20,930 nucleotides of DNA from SIG598 sp045605025 (GTDB lineage Bacteria; Bacillota; Clostridia; Oscillospirales; Acutalibacteraceae), in assembly GCA_045605025.1 (NCBI GenBank), contig JAZUPE010000067.1, positions 1-20,930 on the forward strand, read 5' to 3'. Numbering within the stretch: position 1 is the first letter of the stretch; every line of letters begins with the position of its first letter. Positions 14,696-20,930 of this stretch are shown piece after piece. The notes under the pieces are model-generated. The model ran no database searches and was not told where the DNA came from. It was given only the letters and a program-made list of their open reading frames with translations. The position numbers and the translations under genes are program-made.

Positions 14696-14729
14696 ATGAC
14701 CGCAAAAGCCCTGTGGTTTTTGCGGTCAT
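14696..14729 (+). terminator. Hairpin between the small membrane protein and the glycosyltransferase
   Basis: A 12-bp perfect stem (ATGACCGCAAAA at 14696-14707, TTTTGCGGTCAT at 14718-14729) with a 10-base loop. The tail TCTAT is weak in U, so it may only attenuate or stabilise the RNA; the next ribosome site is nine bases later and no separate promoter is obvious. Confidence 0.6.
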
Positions 14730-14750
14730 TCTATATTAAGAGGTATGGAT

Positions 14751-15611
14751 ATGAACAGATCCACTCATGCAGATTATCATCCCTATTCGGTGCTTATGGC
14801 GGTATACGCTCTTGCAGATCCCGTCCATTTTGATGAAGCACTGTATAGCATGGTTGCCCAGACGCTGCCTCCGGACGAAATAGTCATTGTGTGTGACGGT
14901 GCTTTGACAGAGGAACTGGACAGCGTTCTTGACCGCTATGACAGGGAGCATCCGGGGTTATTCAACGTGCTGCGTCTGCCGGAACACAGAGGTGTAGGCG
15001 TGTGCTGTAATCTTGGGCTGGAAGCCTGCCGCAACGACATCGTAATGCGCATGGATTCTGATGACATCTCTGAACCCACACGCTGTGAACTGGAGATGGC
15101 GGAATATGTCGCCGATCCCGCACTTGACATCGTCAGCGGCTATATTCTTGAATTCGAGCGGGACAAGAATGAGGGCTTTCTGCGCAAGGTTCCCACCGAT
15201 CCGGAGGAAACACTGAAATACGCCAGAAGAAGAATGCCTTTTTCCAATGTCACCATCGCCTACCGCAAGAGCAAAGTGCTGGAATGCGGCGGATATAAGG
15301 ATCTCTCACGCGCTGAAGATTATGACCTTGCCTGCCGTATGCTGATGGCGGGAGCGAAATTCAAAACCCTGCCCGAGATACTGGTGCGTGTCCGGGTCGA
15401 TGCCGACGCCTTTGCGCGCCGCAAGAACTGGGGGCACATCAGGAGCCTCATCGGCGTGCGCTGGGGCTTATATCGCATGGGCTTTACCAGTCTGTGGGAT
15501 TTCATAGTTATGGCCGGCAGTCACATTGTGTCGCTGCTCATGCCTGAGCGGATCATCCGCTGGCTGTATGAAAAGAAACTGCGCACGGCGTACAGCGAGG
15601 AAAGGAATTAG
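14751..15611 (+). CDS. Family 2 glycosyltransferase
   Basis: This 286-aa protein has a GT-A fold of family 2: PYSVLMAVY at the start, QTLPPDEIVIVCDG (Asp49), GVGVCCNLGLEACRNDIVMRMDSDD with the DxD-type metal motif at about 102-105, and later SRAEDYDLACRMLMAG, the ED motif of GT2 enzymes. It transfers a sugar from a nucleotide donor onto a glycan or lipid acceptor, probably for cell-surface polysaccharide; donor and acceptor are unknown. The C-terminal part is hydrophobic with basic residues (FIVMAGSHIVSLLMPERIIR) and may touch the membrane. AAGAGG at 14738-14743 favours the ATG at 14751 over that at 14745, which would be only one base away. The NUDIX gene follows after three bases. Confidence 0.9.
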   Translation: MNRSTHADYHPYSVLMAVYALADPVHFDEALYSMVAQTLPPDEIVIVCDGALTEELDSVLDRYDREHPGLFNVLRLPEHRGVGVCCNLGLEACRNDIVMRMDSDDISEPTRCELEMAEYVADPALDIVSGYILEFERDKNEGFLRKVPTDPEETLKYARRRMPFSNVTIAYRKSKVLECGGYKDLSRAEDYDLACRMLMAGAKFKTLPEILVRVRVDADAFARRKNWGHIRSLIGVRWGLYRMGFTSLWDFIVMAGSHIVSLLMPERIIRWLYEKKLRTAYSEERN

Positions 15612-15614
15612 AAT

Positions 15615-16088
15615 ATGGAACACAATACCACCGACTGGGGACGCTCCGTTGCCGGAGTAGTTCTCAACGAAAATAAGGTTCTGCTTGCCCGCCACACCTA
15701 CGGCAATGGTACAGGACTGCTGGTGATTCCAGGCGGATATGTTGAGCATGGCGAAACACCGCAGGAAGCCCTGAAGCGTGAATTCATGGAAGAAACGGGA
15801 ATCGTAGTTGAACCACGCAGATTGATCGGAGTACGGTTCAACTCTCAGAACTGGTACGTCGTTTTCACCGCCGATCACATCTCCGGTAAACCATGTTCCG
15901 ACCACGACGAAAACAGCGAGGTAATCTGGATGGATACTTCTGAGGCAATGGAGCGTGATGACGTTCCGGATCTGACCAAGGCGTTGATAAGATGTGCGCT
16001 CGATGAAGAATATGCCTTTGACCCGGTGCCTTTTGTAAGCACCTCGCGTCATGGTCCGGGATACCTGTACGGCTCAGCAAAGAAATAA
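15615..16088 (+). CDS. NUDIX hydrolase
   Basis: This 157-aa protein has a perfect NUDIX box, G41(x5)E47(x7)R55-E56-x2-E59-E60-x-G62, in the stretch GGYVEHGETPQEALKREF followed by MEETGI. The fold should hydrolyse a nucleoside diphosphate-linked substrate, possibly a nucleotide sugar given the glycosyltransferase before it, but this is inference. The ribosome site AAAGGA lies in the last codons of the glycosyltransferase and the ATG is three bases after its stop, so translation is probably coupled. A strong terminator follows. It is not closely similar to the other NUDIX protein of this window outside the box. Confidence 0.9.
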   Translation: MEHNTTDWGRSVAGVVLNENKVLLARHTYGNGTGLLVIPGGYVEHGETPQEALKREFMEETGIVVEPRRLIGVRFNSQNWYVVFTADHISGKPCSDHDENSEVIWMDTSEAMERDDVPDLTKALIRCALDEEYAFDPVPFVSTSRHGPGYLYGSAKK

Positions 16089-16090
16089 GA

Positions 16091-16135
16091 AAACAACCGC
16101 CTGTATGTACACAAGTCATGCAGGCGGTTGTTTTT
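16091..16135 (+). terminator. Intrinsic terminator after the NUDIX gene
   Basis: A 13-bp stem (AAACAACCGCCTG at 16091-16103 with CAGGCGGTTGTTT at 16121-16133) is followed by further T. It ends the plus-strand unit just after the stop. Confidence 0.88.
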
Positions 16136-16166
16136 ACAGATAGATCAACACATTTAAAACACCAAT

Positions 16167-16191
16167 AGGGAGCGGACAACGTCAGCTCCCT
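16167..16191 (-). terminator. Possible terminator after the CD1247-like gene
   Basis: AGGGAGC and GCTCCCT form a 7-bp stem with an 11-base loop about 50 bases after the stop of the minus-strand gene. The minus tail (ATTGGTGTTTT) is only moderately U-rich. Confidence 0.45.
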
Positions 16192-16242
16192 GAAATGGCA
16201 ATATTAAGGGGGCAAAATAAGCAGCCTTATCAGCGGTTCCGA

Positions 16243-16638
16243 TTAGCCCTCCAGATCAAACTCAAGCTTCTCGCCGCAGTTGGGGCAATCAATCTCGCGC
16301 ATGCTGATCAGCTCGTCGTCCAGATGAATGGTGTCGCCGCAGGTGGGGCAGGTGACTTCATAATAAATGTCGTCTGCATCAGAATCCTTGTCGCCCTTGC
16401 TGCAATCGCACTCGTCGTCCTCATAGAGATCCTTCTCGACCTCGCCCAGATCTTCGTCAACAGCATCAATCTGCTGCTGCATCTCGGCAAAGCCTTCCTC
16501 AAGGCTGGTAACAGACAGAACAACATCCTCAAGCAGAGTGATGAGATTGTGGATGACCTTGGTGTCTTTCTTGGTTTCATCAAGTCCAAGGCCCTCGACC
16601 AGACCCTTCAGATAAGCGAGTTTTTCAAGAGAATTCAT
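16243..16638 (-). CDS. CD1247 N-terminal-domain-like zinc-ribbon protein
   Basis: The 131-aa protein resembles the CD1247 N-terminal domain family of Clostridia, of unknown function: MNSLEKLAYLKGLVEGLGLD and a helical, acidic first half (about 1-75) with coiled-coil character. A very acidic linker follows, then a rubredoxin-like zinc ribbon with CPTCG and CPNCG (Cys97, Cys100, Cys118, Cys121). GGGAGGCG lies about nine bases before the ATG at 16638. It is 71 bases after efp, with no promoter or terminator apparent between them, so it is probably co-transcribed with efp. A role tied to translation is only suggested by position. Confidence 0.85.
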   Translation of the reverse strand: MNSLEKLAYLKGLVEGLGLDETKKDTKVIHNLITLLEDVVLSVTSLEEGFAEMQQQIDAVDEDLGEVEKDLYEDDECDCSKGDKDSDADDIYYEVTCPTCGDTIHLDDELISMREIDCPNCGEKLEFDLEG

Positions 16639-16709
16639 TAGTGGACGCCTCCCTTAATGTGTGTATTTGATAATATGATTTACGAATGTAAAATATAATC
16701 CCGAAAGGA

Positions 16710-17267
16710 TTATGCACGCTCCATATAGGTGCCGGTGCGGGTGTCGATACGGATCATGTCGCCCTCGTTGATGAAGATAGGAACACGAACCTCAGCGCCG
16801 GTTTCTACGATAGCGGGCTTGGTAACGTTGGTAGCGGTATCACCGCGAACGCCGGGCTCGGTTTCAGTGACCAGCAGCTCGACAAAGTTGGGGGGCTCTA
16901 CGCCAAAGACGTTGCCCTTGTAGCTCATGACCTTGCACTCCATGTTCTCTTTGACAAACTTGAAGTTGTCGCCGAGAGTGGAAGCGTTGATGGGAATCTG
17001 CTCATAGGTCTCGAGATCCATGAAATAATAGAGATCGCCATCATTGTAGCAATACTCCATTTCCTTGCGCTCAACAAAAGCGGTGGGGAATTTTTCGGTG
17101 GGGTTGAAGGAACGCTCGGTAACAGCACCGGAGATGACGTTGCGGATCTTGGTGCGGACAAAAGCAGCACCCTTGCCGGGCTTGACGTGCTGGAACTCGA
17201 TGATGGAGTACACGCCGCCGTCCATCTCAAAGGTAACGCCGTTTCTGAAATCGCCAGCAGAAATCAT
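16710..17267 (-). CDS. efp: Elongation factor P
   Basis: EF-P binds the ribosome between the P and E sites and relieves stalling at proline runs. The 185-aa length and three beta-barrel domains fit. The N-terminal domain has MISAGDFRNGVTFEMDGG and the conserved KPGKGAAFVRTK loop, whose tip Lys32 is the residue that carries the modification in many bacteria. The C-terminal domain ends with GAEVRVPIFINEGDMIRIDTRTG, the family signature. GAAAGG is about 12 bases before the ATG, a slightly long distance, but the N-terminus fits the family exactly. A promoter is seen at 17345-17373. Confidence 0.97.
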   Translation of the reverse strand: MISAGDFRNGVTFEMDGGVYSIIEFQHVKPGKGAAFVRTKIRNVISGAVTERSFNPTEKFPTAFVERKEMEYCYNDGDLYYFMDLETYEQIPINASTLGDNFKFVKENMECKVMSYKGNVFGVEPPNFVELLVTETEPGVRGDTATNVTKPAIVETGAEVRVPIFINEGDMIRIDTRTGTYMERA

Positions 17268-17344
17268 AAATGAACCATGCCTTTCATTGATGGGTATTTC
17301 TGGCGCGATATATACACGCGCACAGCATAAGTTATGATATTATC

Positions 17345-17373
17345 ATTTTATACTTTATCAATCGAGATTGCAA
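17345..17373 (-). promoter_or_regulatory. Promoter of efp
   Basis: On the minus strand TTGCAA (17368-17373), 17 bases and TAAAAT (17345-17350) give a plausible sigmaA promoter, with a leader of about 70 bases before the efp ATG. Confidence 0.5.
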
Positions 17374-17485
17374 GTGTTATCGACATAAAATTTTAATTAT
17401 TTTGAAATAAAACGCTCAAAATAAACTCTCGCAGGCCCGATTGCGCTTTCAGACTCAGGAAAACACAAAATAGGCACAAAACAAA

Positions 17486-17512
17486 CCCCCTGTCCCGGGA
17501 CAGGACAGGGGG
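17486..17512 (-). terminator. Intrinsic terminator after the ugpC-type gene
   Basis: A 10-bp GC-rich stem (CCCCCTGTCC at 17486-17495 and GGACAGGGGG at 17503-17512) with a 7-base loop is followed on the minus strand by TTTGTTTTG. It separates the ABC ATPase from efp. Confidence 0.85.
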
Positions 17513-17532
17513 CGGAAGGTACTAAGGAACTA

Positions 17533-18645
17533 TTAGTTGACGATGGTGAGCTCGGTTTCCTTGTCGAACAGATGGATTCTGCTGTTGACGAAAGCAACCT
17601 TGATGGTATCGCCGGCTCTGGTCTTGGAAGTAGGAGCAACGCGGGCAGTGATGTTGTTGCCCAGAGCGTTGAGGTACAGGTAAGTCTCGTTACCCATAAG
17701 CTCGGTAACTTCAACGTCAGCCTCAACAGTGGACTCAGCATATCTTGCAAGATACTCGGGCTCGTCGTGGACGTGCTCGGGACGGACACCCAGAATAACT
17801 TCCTTGCCGATATACGGATCGAGCTGGCCCTTGCTGTTCTTGGAAGCGGGCAGCTTGATGGAGTAATCGCCAAACAGAGCGTAAACGTCATTCTCACGGC
17901 GCTGCAGCACGACATCGATGAAGTTCATCTGAGGAGTGCCGAGGAAGCCTGCGACGAAAGCGTTACGGGGCTTGTCATACAGGAACTGGGGAGTGTTGAC
18001 CTGCTGGATGATACCATCCTTCATGACGACGATTCTGTCGCCCATGGTCATAGCTTCGGTCTGATCGTGGGTAACGTAGATAAAGGTGGTACCCAGTCTC
18101 ATGTGCAGCTTAGCAAGCTCGGTTCTCATCTGAGCACGAAGTTTAGCATCCAGGTTGGACAGAGGCTCGTCGAGCAGGAAGACCTTGGGCTCACGGACGA
18201 TAGCACGACCCAGAGCAACACGCTGACGCTGACCACCGGACAGAGCCTTGGGCTTTCTGTCGAGCAGGTGAGCTATATCGAGGATCTGAGCAGCCTCGTC
18301 AACGCGACGGGCGATCTCAGCCTTGTCGTACTTTCTGAGCTTAAGACCGAATGCCATGTTGTCATAAACGGTCATGTGGGGATACAGAGCGTAGTTCTGG
18401 AAAACCATCGCGATGTCTCTGTCCTTAGGTGCAACATCGTTGACCATGGTGTCGCCGATGTAGAGCTCGCCGTCGGAGATCTCTTCCAGACCGGCGATCA
18501 TTCTCAGAGTAGTGGACTTACCGCAGCCGGAAGGACCAACAAGGATGATAAATTCCTTGTCCTGGATCTCCAGGTTGAAATCCTTAACAGCTTCGACGCC
18601 GCCAGCATATCTCTTGAATATGTTCTTAAGGGTTACGCTTGCCAT
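17533..18645 (-). CDS. ugpC: ABC transporter ATPase, UgpC/MsmX/MalK type
   Basis: This 370-aa cytoplasmic ATPase powers import through carbohydrate ABC transporters. Walker A is GPSGCGKS (37-44), the Q-loop is at Gln83, the signature LSGGQ at 135-139, Walker B VFLLDEP at 155-161 and the switch His193 in THD. A C-terminal TOBE-type regulatory region (about 240-370) contains GVRPEHV and ends with HLFDKETE, as in MalK and UgpC. No permease or binding-protein gene lies next to it, so it may be a shared ATPase serving several sugar importers, as MsmX does in Bacillus. The ATG at 18645 is preceded by AGGAGG. The symbol is a family-level label. Confidence 0.92.
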   Translation of the reverse strand: MASVTLKNIFKRYAGGVEAVKDFNLEIQDKEFIILVGPSGCGKSTTLRMIAGLEEISDGELYIGDTMVNDVAPKDRDIAMVFQNYALYPHMTVYDNMAFGLKLRKYDKAEIARRVDEAAQILDIAHLLDRKPKALSGGQRQRVALGRAIVREPKVFLLDEPLSNLDAKLRAQMRTELAKLHMRLGTTFIYVTHDQTEAMTMGDRIVVMKDGIIQQVNTPQFLYDKPRNAFVAGFLGTPQMNFIDVVLQRRENDVYALFGDYSIKLPASKNSKGQLDPYIGKEVILGVRPEHVHDEPEYLARYAESTVEADVEVTELMGNETYLYLNALGNNITARVAPTSKTRAGDTIKVAFVNSRIHLFDKETELTIVN

Positions 18646-18706
18646 ATAGTTTTTCCTCCTAAAGTTATTGCGGATAATCTCATCCGCGTGGCATCTGCCG
18701 TATAAT

Positions 18707-18715
18707 AATATAACA
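18707..18715 (-). promoter_or_regulatory. Extended -10 promoter of the ugpC-type gene
   Basis: The minus strand reads TGTTATATT (18707-18715), a -10 with TG extension, and no -35 is obvious. The predicted start is near 18700, leaving a leader of about 55 bases that contains a small hairpin (GCGGAT/ATCCGC, 18670-18687). Confidence 0.5.
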
Positions 18716-18740
18716 GATATGGTCCCTTTTGGCTATTCTA

Positions 18741-18752
18741 TTTGTTAACAAA
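18741..18752. promoter_or_regulatory. Perfect 12-bp palindrome upstream of the ugpC-type promoter
   Basis: TTTGTTAACAAA is fully symmetric and lies about 40-52 bases upstream of the predicted start. Its core TTGTTAACAA recurs at 18828-18837. It may be a regulator site; the regulator is unknown. Confidence 0.4.
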
Positions 18753-18816
18753 CTTTACTGTTGACAATTAGGTAACTTGCTGATATGGCGCACATTTGTG
18801 TCAATCATCATCGGGA

Positions 18817-19530
18817 TTATCTATCATTTGTTAACAATTTGTCCTTCTCCTCGCTGCTCAGCAGCCGGCATTCACCGGGGGAGAGGGACTCGTCAAGTTT
18901 CAGCGCTCCGATAGCTGTACGCCGCAGTGCGACCACCTTTCTGCCGCAGGCGGCGCACATACGCTTGACCTGATGGTACATGCCCTGACAAATCCGCACG
19001 ACAATCTCAGTGCCGTCACCGAGCAGCCGCAGCTCCGCGGGCAGACATTTGTCTCCGTCGGCAAGCTCTATGCCGTCGCTGAATCGCCGGACCATTTCCT
19101 CGTCGGCAGGGCAGTCCAGCTCAGCGATATATGTCTTGTACACCTTCTTGCCGGGTGCGGTCAGCTTGTGGGCAAAAGCACCGTCATCGGTCAGTATGAG
19201 CATACCGGTGGTGTCCTTGTCCAGCCTGCCTGCAGGAGCCACACCGCTGCGGCGATATTCATCTGGAAGCAGTTCAAGCACCGTCTGCTCGTCGCGGTCA
19301 CGTGTAGCGGAAACATATCCTGAGGGCTTGTTCATCATTATATACAGATACTCCCTGTAGCAGACCTCTCTGCCGTCAAGCAGTATCGAATCAGCATCAG
19401 GGTTGATCTTGCGGTCTATGGTTTTCTCGACAGTACCGTTAACGGTGACGCCGCCTTTCCAGATGGTCTCGCGAGCCTGTTTGCGGGTCATACCCGACTG
19501 CGAAGCGATAAATTTGTCCAGTCGTTCCAT
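18817..19530 (-). CDS. rRNA pseudouridine synthase, RsuA family
   Basis: This 237-aa protein has an N-terminal S4 RNA-binding domain (MERLDKFIASQSGMTRKQAR through GGVTVNG, about 1-45) and an RsuA/RluB-type pseudouridine synthase domain with the catalytic aspartate in GRLDKDTTGMLILTDDG (Asp104). It converts a uridine of ribosomal RNA to pseudouridine. The short length and sequence fit the RsuA branch (16S U516), but RluB-type targets (23S) cannot be ruled out. I chose the ATG at 19530, preceded by GGAGG six bases upstream; the longer frame starting at 19569 runs into the hairpin. It lies upstream of the ugpC-type gene with no terminator seen between them. Confidence 0.92.
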   Translation of the reverse strand: MERLDKFIASQSGMTRKQARETIWKGGVTVNGTVEKTIDRKINPDADSILLDGREVCYREYLYIMMNKPSGYVSATRDRDEQTVLELLPDEYRRSGVAPAGRLDKDTTGMLILTDDGAFAHKLTAPGKKVYKTYIAELDCPADEEMVRRFSDGIELADGDKCLPAELRLLGDGTEIVVRICQGMYHQVKRMCAACGRKVVALRRTAIGALKLDESLSPGECRLLSSEEKDKLLTNDR

Positions 19531-19550
19531 AACAATCCTCCGGTAATAAT

Positions 19551-19584
19551 TCGGCGCACTCCCCGACATCGGAAAGTGCGCCGA
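19551..19584 (-). terminator. Hairpin between the lipoprotein and the pseudouridine synthase
   Basis: TCGGCGCACT (19551-19560) and AGTGCGCCGA (19575-19584) form a perfect 10-bp stem with a 14-base loop, 24 bases after the lipoprotein stop. The tail AATTATTA is only weakly U-rich, so readthrough into the next gene is likely. Confidence 0.6.
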
Positions 19585-19607
19585 CCATTGTTCATTGTGT
19601 TGACTGA

Positions 19608-20345
19608 TTATTCAAAATACTCGAGGATAGCCTTGGCGCCGCCCTCTTCGTAGGCAGTGATGACGATGCTGGCAATATAGTCGTCAAATCTCTGGCAGGC
19701 ATAGCCCTGCTCAAGGGTAATTCCACCAAGGTCAACAGAGATGCTGAGGTAGTAGTACTCGTTGTCGCCGATCTGGACGGTTTCGATGTCGCCGATTGTT
19801 GCGGTGGCATCCATCTGCTCGTAGACACCGCCAAGCTGAGTGGAGAGTATCTTTGCGTAGGCTTCGCCGGACATCTTGTTGCCGGTGATGGTGGTGTTTT
19901 CAAACATAACCTGAACATTGCTGAGCATGTCGCCGCTCTGAGCAACCATGCCGTAAACGGTGGTAAGCTCGGCGAGTTTCTGAAGATACTCATTGCCGTC
20001 AGAAACCAGGTCAATGGAAAGATTCATCATCTCAGCGAGTTCTTCATCGCTCATGTAGGTCCAGCCATCGGGAGCGTTGAAAGTAAGACCGGCGTATTCG
20101 TTGGTGTAAACGTTGCCGTTGATTTCACCGGGAGTGAAAGTGGAAGCGACCTCTTCAACAGGCTCTTCTTCAACGGGGGCTTCCTCAACGGGTTCATCGA
20201 CAACGGGCTCCTCATCGGGAGTCTCGTCAGCAGGCTGCTCAACAGCAGGCTTGTCGGTATCAGCATCAGCAGTAGACTCAATCTTGCAACCTGCAAAGCT
20301 GAGAACCATCAGCGAAGCAAGAAGCGCGCAAAGGATTTTCTTCAT
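19608..20345 (-). CDS. Lipoprotein with acidic Pro/Glu linker and PsbP/DcrB-like domain
   Basis: The 245-aa product begins with a textbook lipoprotein signal (MKKILCALLASLMVLSFAGC, Cys20), so it is anchored to the outer face of the membrane. Residues about 31-67 are an acidic linker built of Pro, Glu, Asp and Val with repeats such as DEPVEEAPVEEEPVEEV. The rest (from about 80) contains EYAGLTFNAPDGWTYMSDEELAEMM, like proteins with PsbP/DcrB-type folds in Clostridia, and has no catalytic motif I can recognise. AAGAGGTC lies before the ATG at 20345, and a consensus promoter precedes it. Function is unknown. Confidence 0.85.
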   Translation of the reverse strand: MKKILCALLASLMVLSFAGCKIESTADADTDKPAVEQPADETPDEEPVVDEPVEEAPVEEEPVEEVASTFTPGEINGNVYTNEYAGLTFNAPDGWTYMSDEELAEMMNLSIDLVSDGNEYLQKLAELTTVYGMVAQSGDMLSNVQVMFENTTITGNKMSGEAYAKILSTQLGGVYEQMDATATIGDIETVQIGDNEYYYLSISVDLGGITLEQGYACQRFDDYIASIVITAYEEGGAKAILEYFE

Positions 20346-20389
20346 TATTCTGACCTCTTTTCTGTTTTTCGCAATAAAGCGTTAAACCA

Positions 20390-20418
20390 ATTATAATAAA
20401 TCGTTAATACACTGTCAA
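20390..20418 (-). promoter_or_regulatory. Consensus promoter of the lipoprotein gene
   Basis: On the minus strand TTGACA (20413-20418), exactly 17 bases, then TATAAT (20390-20395): a full-consensus sigmaA promoter, about 45 bases before the ATG. Confidence 0.85.
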
Positions 20419-20464
20419 TATGACTTTTATTCAAAGAAGACGTGGAATTATGTGAACAATTTAT

Positions 20465-20503
20465 GTAAAAAACAGAGCCTGCTGTGCAGGACAGCAGGCT
20501 CTG
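20465..20503 (-). terminator. Strong intrinsic terminator after tuf
   Basis: A 13-bp perfect stem (CAGAGCCTGCTGT at 20473-20485 in plus sense, ACAGCAGGCTCTG at 20491-20503) with a 5-base loop is followed on the minus strand by TTTTTTA. It ends the tuf transcript. Confidence 0.92.
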
Positions 20504-20528
20504 AAAAAGGTGAGTTTATAAGCTCAAA

Positions 20529-20930
20529 TTAATCGTTGATGCCGGTAACAACGCCGGAACCGACGGTACGGCCGCCTTCACGGATAGCGAAGCGGAGGCC
20601 TTCCTCGATAGCGATCGGGGTGATGAGCTCAACGTCCATCTCGACATGGTCACCAGGCATGCACATCTCGGTGCCGGAGGGCAGGGAGACAACGCCGGTA
20701 ACGTCGGTAGTTCTGAAGTAGAACTGGGGACGATAGTTGTTGAAGAACGGAGTATGACGGCCGCCTTCTTCCTTGGTCAGAACGTAAACCTGTCCGTGGA
20801 ACTTGGTGTGGGGGTTGATGGAACCGGGCTTAGCCAGAACCTGACCGCGCTCGATCTCAGTTCTCTGAACACCGCGGAGCAGAGCACCGATGTTGTCGCC
20901 AGCCTCGGCATAGTCGAGGAGCTTGCGGAA
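20529..20930 (-). CDS. tuf: Elongation factor Tu, C-terminal part (partial)
   Basis: The minus strand reads from the right window edge through 133 codons to a TAA at 20529-20531. The product is the C-terminal third of EF-Tu, the GTPase that brings aminoacyl-tRNA to the ribosome: FRKLLDYAEAGDNIGALLRG, RGQVLAKPGSI, PFFNNYRPQFYFRTTDVTG, MPGDHVEMDVELI, FAIREGGRTVGSGVVTGI. This covers the end of domain 2 and domain 3; the GTP-binding domain lies beyond the window. Codon use is strongly biased, as for highly expressed genes. It is usually the last gene of the str operon (fusA-tuf), which fits the terminator after it. Confidence 0.97.
   Translation of the reverse strand, partial: FRKLLDYAEAGDNIGALLRGVQRTEIERGQVLAKPGSINPHTKFHGQVYVLTKEEGGRHTPFFNNYRPQFYFRTTDVTGVVSLPSGTEMCMPGDHVEMDVELITPIAIEEGLRFAIREGGRTVGSGVVTGIND

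Noticed and set aside
17572..18705. A 377-codon plus-strand open frame antisense to the ugpC-type gene
   Set aside because: No ribosome site, no domain, and the opposite strand has a complete ABC ATPase with all motifs.
20113..20385. Plus-strand Ser/Gly/Thr-rich frame
   Set aside because: Antisense of the Pro/Glu linker of the lipoprotein gene; its low complexity is a mirror of that repeat.

Overview
The window looks like a chromosomal segment of a low-to-mid GC, Gram-positive, gut-type Clostridia (Oscillospiraceae/Ruminococcaceae-like). The signs are strong GGAGG ribosome sites, sigmaA-type promoters, a sporulation gene remnant (spoVAD), a CD1247-type protein next to efp, an msmX/ugpC-type sugar ABC ATPase and a tandem glycine riboswitch. 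The lineage is inferred from gene content and style, not from a marker alignment.

Left part (1-4400) is accessory. It holds a large serine recombinase with a DUF4368-type C-terminus, a small four-helix membrane protein, and an AAA_14/DUF4143 ATPase. Then comes the C-terminal ~135 residues of SpoVAD, whose homology stops right beside a GTGTACCC sequence. Upstream of the ATPase promoter is a short array of ~33-bp imperfect repeats, and between the membrane protein and the ATPase lies a symmetric AT-rich promoter palindrome. The simplest reading is a mobile-element insertion or remnant that broke spoVAD; its N-terminal half is not in the window.

Middle part (4400-11700), nearly all on the minus strand, is core-like: an AgcS sodium:alanine/glycine symporter under a tandem glycine riboswitch with an intrinsic terminator; a secreted CE1-like esterase lipoprotein with its own promoter; then, read in transcription order, murA, a NUDIX hydrolase, a WalJ/YycJ-type metallo-hydrolase, rlmH and a radical SAM/SPASM protein. 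NUDIX to radical SAM is tightly packed and looks like one operon.

Right-middle part (11900-16140), on the plus strand: a sensor protein made of a LacI-like ligand-binding domain, a GAF-like region and a GGDEF domain; a 78-aa membrane protein; a family 2 glycosyltransferase; and a second NUDIX hydrolase coupled to it. Each block is bounded by recognisable promoters and hairpins.

Right end (16240-20930), on the minus strand, is housekeeping: a CD1247-like zinc-ribbon protein, efp, an orphan UgpC/MsmX ATPase, an RsuA-type pseudouridine synthase, a lipoprotein with an acidic Pro/Glu linker, and the 3' end of tuf, cut by the window edge. No rRNA, tRNA or CRISPR array was seen.
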